Of a stretch of DNA of 16,586 nt, positions 14,405-16,586 are shown one piece after another. The notes beneath the pieces were generated by a model. It had not been told where the DNA came from, made no database searches, and saw only the letters and a program-made list of their open reading frames with translations. The stretch's first letter is position 1; each line of letters opens with the position of its first letter. A program made the translations under genes and the position numbers. The stretch comes from Planctomycetaceae bacterium (GTDB lineage Bacteria > Planctomycetota > Planctomycetia > Planctomycetales > Planctomycetaceae). The stretch spans positions 1-16,586 of the forward strand of contig JAGQQT010000024.1 in the NCBI GenBank assembly GCA_020426065.1, given 5' to 3'.

Positions 14405-14432
14405 TAGACAATGAGACTCGAACCGTCATAAT
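14405..14432 (+). promoter_or_regulatory. Sigma70-type promoter for the permease/biotin ligase unit
   Basis: TAGACA (14405-14410), a 16-base spacer and CATAAT (14427-14432) each match five of six consensus positions. The start of transcription would be near 14439, only about nine bases before the first ATG (14448), which slightly favours the internal ATG at 14481. Confidence 0.55.
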
Positions 14433-14447
14433 TCGGATCTCACAAGA

Positions 14448-15431
14448 ATGATCTCTCCTCAACAGCCCTCCGTGAATTTCATGCCTGATCCAACCTCCGC
14501 CGAACAGAAGCAGGAACCGAGTCAGGCCTGGTTTGGTTTTCTGCTGGCCTTTGGAGCAGCGATCCTCTACACATTTGCCAATATTGCCTTTCGGGACAGT
14601 GCCCGTCCCGGGGATCTGGGCTGGTCGATCTGGGTCACTGCTCATCGGGCGGTCCCGGCCACAATCATTGCCTGGTCGCTGATCTTCTGGAATCACGCTC
14701 ATGGCCGGCCGGCCTTTCCGCCACGGGGTTTGCTGCTACCTCTAATTGCCACAGGACTCGTGATGCAGTTTGGTGGCAATCTGATGTTTCAGACAGCATT
14801 GGGCCTGATTGGTCTGGCCATGACCGTCCCACTCACTTTTGCGATGATCCTGCTTTCTGGAGCAACCTGCAGTCGCTTTTTTCTGGGCGAGCCACTCACT
14901 TACCGTTCACTCATCGTGATGCTGGTTTTAATGGGAGCGGTCACCCTGCTCAGTTTTGGAGCGGGAGCGGCAACGAAATTCATTCTCGAAGATGCCACGC
15001 CCGATGCCATTTTTTACGGAGTCGGCTCGGCCATGCTTTCCGGGATTGGCTACGGCGTTGCGGGAGTTTCCATTCGCCGAAACGTTAAAAACCTGCCGGT
15101 TTCGGCCACTCTCGTTCTGATCAGCTCAACCGGACTGGTCTGCATGGGTCTGCTGACATTCGCCCTGAATCCTCTTGAAACCATCCTCGCCACCACACCC
15201 GGAGAGCTGCTCGTAATGCAGTTGGCTGGCCTGTTCAATGGCGTAGCCTTTTTTGCCATCGGAAATTCCTACCGTTTCCTGCGAGTTAATCAGGTCAACA
15301 TGATCAACACCACACAGATTGCCATGGCCTCCCTGGCTGGAGTGCTTGCTTTTTCCGAACCGGTTACCATCTGGCTGGTCCTGGGAATCCTGCTGACGAT
15401 GTCAGGCCTGATTGCGATGGAACGGAAATAA
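14448..15431 (+). CDS. EamA/DMT-family permease
   Basis: The 327-residue protein has the ten-helix, two-fold repeat of the drug/metabolite transporter superfamily (EamA). After a hydrophilic N-terminus, the first helix starts at about residue 28 (FGFLLAFGAAILYTFANIAF) and is followed by FRDSARPGDLGW and the first repeat, ending with MTVPLTFAMILLSGATCSRF. The second repeat starts near residue 185 (IFYGVGSAMLSGIGYGVAGV) and ends with the typical ASLAGVLAFSEPVTIWLVLG. Substrate cannot be predicted; this family exports amino acids, nucleotides or sugars. Neither the ATG at 14448 nor the one at 14481 (12th residue) has a Shine-Dalgarno; the promoter position slightly favours 14481. The biotin-ligase gene starts 19 bases after the stop, so the two are probably one transcription unit. 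The unrelated AroDE-like gene diverges upstream. Confidence 0.92.
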   Translation: MISPQQPSVNFMPDPTSAEQKQEPSQAWFGFLLAFGAAILYTFANIAFRDSARPGDLGWSIWVTAHRAVPATIIAWSLIFWNHAHGRPAFPPRGLLLPLIATGLVMQFGGNLMFQTALGLIGLAMTVPLTFAMILLSGATCSRFFLGEPLTYRSLIVMLVLMGAVTLLSFGAGAATKFILEDATPDAIFYGVGSAMLSGIGYGVAGVSIRRNVKNLPVSATLVLISSTGLVCMGLLTFALNPLETILATTPGELLVMQLAGLFNGVAFFAIGNSYRFLRVNQVNMINTTQIAMASLAGVLAFSEPVTIWLVLGILLTMSGLIAMERK

Positions 15432-15450
15432 GAGAGTACCGAGCACAAGT

Positions 15451-16242
15451 ATGACCGCATTGCTGGATCAGGCGCTGTTGCAAAACCAATTCCCCGCGTG
15501 GCAGATCCAGGTCGTGCCTGAAATTGATTCCACCAACCAGGCCCTGCTGCGGAATCCAGACCAGCCCACTCCACTGCTGCTGGCTGCCGAAAGTCAGACT
15601 GCCGGACGAGGTCGGGGAAGTAATTCCTGGATTTCTCATGCCGGCTCGCTGACGTTTTCACTCATGCTTTCCCCCGATGAGCTGAATCTCCCCCGCTCGA
15701 ACTGTGCCCTGTTTTCTCTGATCATTGCAGCGGTGGTGCGTGAGGCAATTCTGCAGGAAACCCACCTTTTGCCCGGCCGACTGCTGCTCAAATGGCCGAA
15801 TGATCTGTACCTCGATCAGAAAAAATGCTGTGGCATTCTGCTTGAACAGCCCCGGCCTGACCGACTGATTATCGGGATTGGCCTGAATGCCAATAACCGC
15901 AGGGAACATCTGCCCGAAACGATCCGGGACCAATCGATGTCCTTAACCGATGCGATTTCGCAAGATGTTGATCGAACACGACTTCTGGCCGCCATCCTGG
16001 GGACGGTCAATCGACTCCAGCAGGAGGAAAGCCTGCTGGAAAAGCTGTTCCCTGGAGCCTGGCGCGACTTCCATCTGCTTGACCAGGCGTTCGTGAAAAT
16101 TCAACCCCACACTGCTGCTTCGGAATTGATTGAAGGCATGTGTGCCGGAGTCGATTCGGATGGGGCTCTGCTGCTGAGAACGACAACTGGACTGAGCAGA
16201 ATCCTGTCCGGAGTGATCCACGACTGGTCACCGGGGCAATGA
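15451..16242 (+). CDS. birA: Biotin--[acetyl-CoA carboxylase] ligase, monofunctional
   Basis: The enzyme attaches biotin to the carrier subunit of acetyl-CoA carboxylase through biotinyl-AMP. The 263-residue protein carries the ligase motifs in order: EIDSTNQ (24-30), AGRGRGSNSW (51-60, the adenylate-binding loop), LKWPNDLYLDQKK (113-125), CCGILLE (126-132) and IGIGLNANN (141-149). A small C-terminal domain follows. The N-terminal DNA-binding helix-turn-helix of bifunctional BirA is absent, so it should not act as a repressor of biotin genes. The ATG at 15451 is preceded by AGAGAG (weak) and lies 19 bases after the permease stop; an in-frame ATG at 15412 overlaps the permease gene and adds residues with no family match. 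Confidence 0.95.
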   Translation: MTALLDQALLQNQFPAWQIQVVPEIDSTNQALLRNPDQPTPLLLAAESQTAGRGRGSNSWISHAGSLTFSLMLSPDELNLPRSNCALFSLIIAAVVREAILQETHLLPGRLLLKWPNDLYLDQKKCCGILLEQPRPDRLIIGIGLNANNRREHLPETIRDQSMSLTDAISQDVDRTRLLAAILGTVNRLQQEESLLEKLFPGAWRDFHLLDQAFVKIQPHTAASELIEGMCAGVDSDGALLLRTTTGLSRILSGVIHDWSPGQ

Positions 16243-16487
16243 TGACACTGAGCGAAGAAATCGCTTTGTGCCGTTTCGGATAACGACTTGCGTTGAAAAA
16301 CGAGTCATTCAGGGATAGCATGCCCGCTTGCACATATTTCGATTTCCGAACTTCTTGCTGCATTCGTCCGCTCCCATCTCCAATTCAGAGTTGTCAAAGC
16401 CGAGACGAATGCGAACGAAGTCGGTCGAGGATTTTTCCATTTCCAATTTCAGCCCCGACAGGGCACTAGCGCCGGGAGATGCAACTG

Positions 16488-16586
16488 ATGAATTCCACAG
16501 GGTCTGAGGCGATTGCGCCAAACGCATATCGATTGTTGTGGGCAGGCTTTATGGCGATTCTCGCAGCGGGAGTCGGTTTTGCAATT
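16488..16586 (+). CDS. MFS transporter, N-terminal 33 codons; runs off the right edge
   Basis: The last 99 bases encode [20 protein letters not shown] followed by the hydrophobic [13 protein letters not shown], with no stop. A short polar start followed by a Gly/Ala-rich first helix of this form is, as I recall, typical of planctomycete major facilitator superfamily transporters. GGGAG (16474-16478) precedes the ATG by nine bases; an in-frame ATG at 16479 overlaps that site and is less likely. The 245-base gap behind birA shows no clear terminator or promoter. Substrate unknown. Too little is visible for more. Confidence 0.65.
   Translation, partial: MNSTGSEAIAPNAYRLLWAGFMAILAAGVGFAI

Noticed and set aside
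14262..14702. N-terminal extension of the AroDE-like frame by 147 codons
   Set aside because: The extra residues look random, overlap the opposing permease gene, and family similarity begins at the ATG at 14261.
1..16586. Search for CRISPR arrays, tRNA or rRNA genes, insertion sequences and defence islands
   Set aside because: No regularly spaced repeats, tRNA-like cloverleaf, transposase, integrase, nuclease or toxin-antitoxin pair was seen by eye.

Overview
The window looks like an ordinary chromosomal segment of a planctomycete (Planctomycetota, probably order Planctomycetales; something Gimesia- or Rubinisphaera-like is a guess from memory of protein style). The evidence is the mix of lineage-style proteins: a CsrA with a long tail, a divergent extended ribosomal protein L28, a two-gene Hsp20 cluster whose second member has a cysteine-rich N-terminus, an FHA-domain membrane protein, a 7-TM protein ending in a charged tail with SKKERRRLRK, an AroDE-like fusion carrying the signature CRRQQDGG, and an MFS transporter beginning [10 protein letters not shown]. 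There is no rRNA, tRNA, CRISPR array, transposase or integrase, and no sign of recent transfer.

Layout. 1-993 (-) is the N-terminal third of pyruvate phosphate dikinase, running off the left edge. 1350-1688 (+) is a small acidic single-TM protein. 1734-6246 (-) holds a lipoprotein with a transglutaminase-like fold and TPR tail, KdsA (Kdo-8-phosphate synthase, metal-dependent class), and a 7-TM protein with a disordered tail. 6247-6751 is a divergent, partly AT-rich control region in front of two Hsp20 chaperone genes (6752-7718, +), which end at a strong intrinsic terminator. A kinase-like gene follows (7938-8780, +), preceded by a 21-codon ORF in the same frame, cut off by an amber codon.

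8812-11871 (-) holds an FHA/TM protein, an unrecognised coiled-coil protein, GatC (tRNA amidotransferase subunit) and ribosomal protein L28. An intrinsic terminator lies between L28 and GatC, and a sigma70-type promoter lies in front of L28. 11872-12310 is divergent and carries a good sigma-54 type promoter for csrA (12311-12622, +), with an inverted repeat upstream and repeated palindromes plus GGA motifs in the leader. 12831-14261 (-) is an AroD-AroE fusion that seems to have lost most catalytic residues in both halves. 14448-16242 (+) is a probable two-gene unit of an EamA/DMT permease and a biotin-protein ligase. An MFS transporter gene starts at 16488 and leaves the window.

Functional links. 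KdsA implies a Kdo-containing, LPS-like envelope, and the WaaP/Kdo-kinase-like protein fits that setting, though its substrate is unknown. GatC, L28 and CsrA are translation or post-transcriptional functions; PPDK and biotin ligase are central metabolism. The points most worth a second look are the AroDE-like probable pseudoenzyme, the sigma-54/CsrA leader architecture, the amber-interrupted leader of the kinase gene, and the repeated GTGCCAT boxes before hsp20. All alignments were made by eye from memory of family sequences; no search was run.
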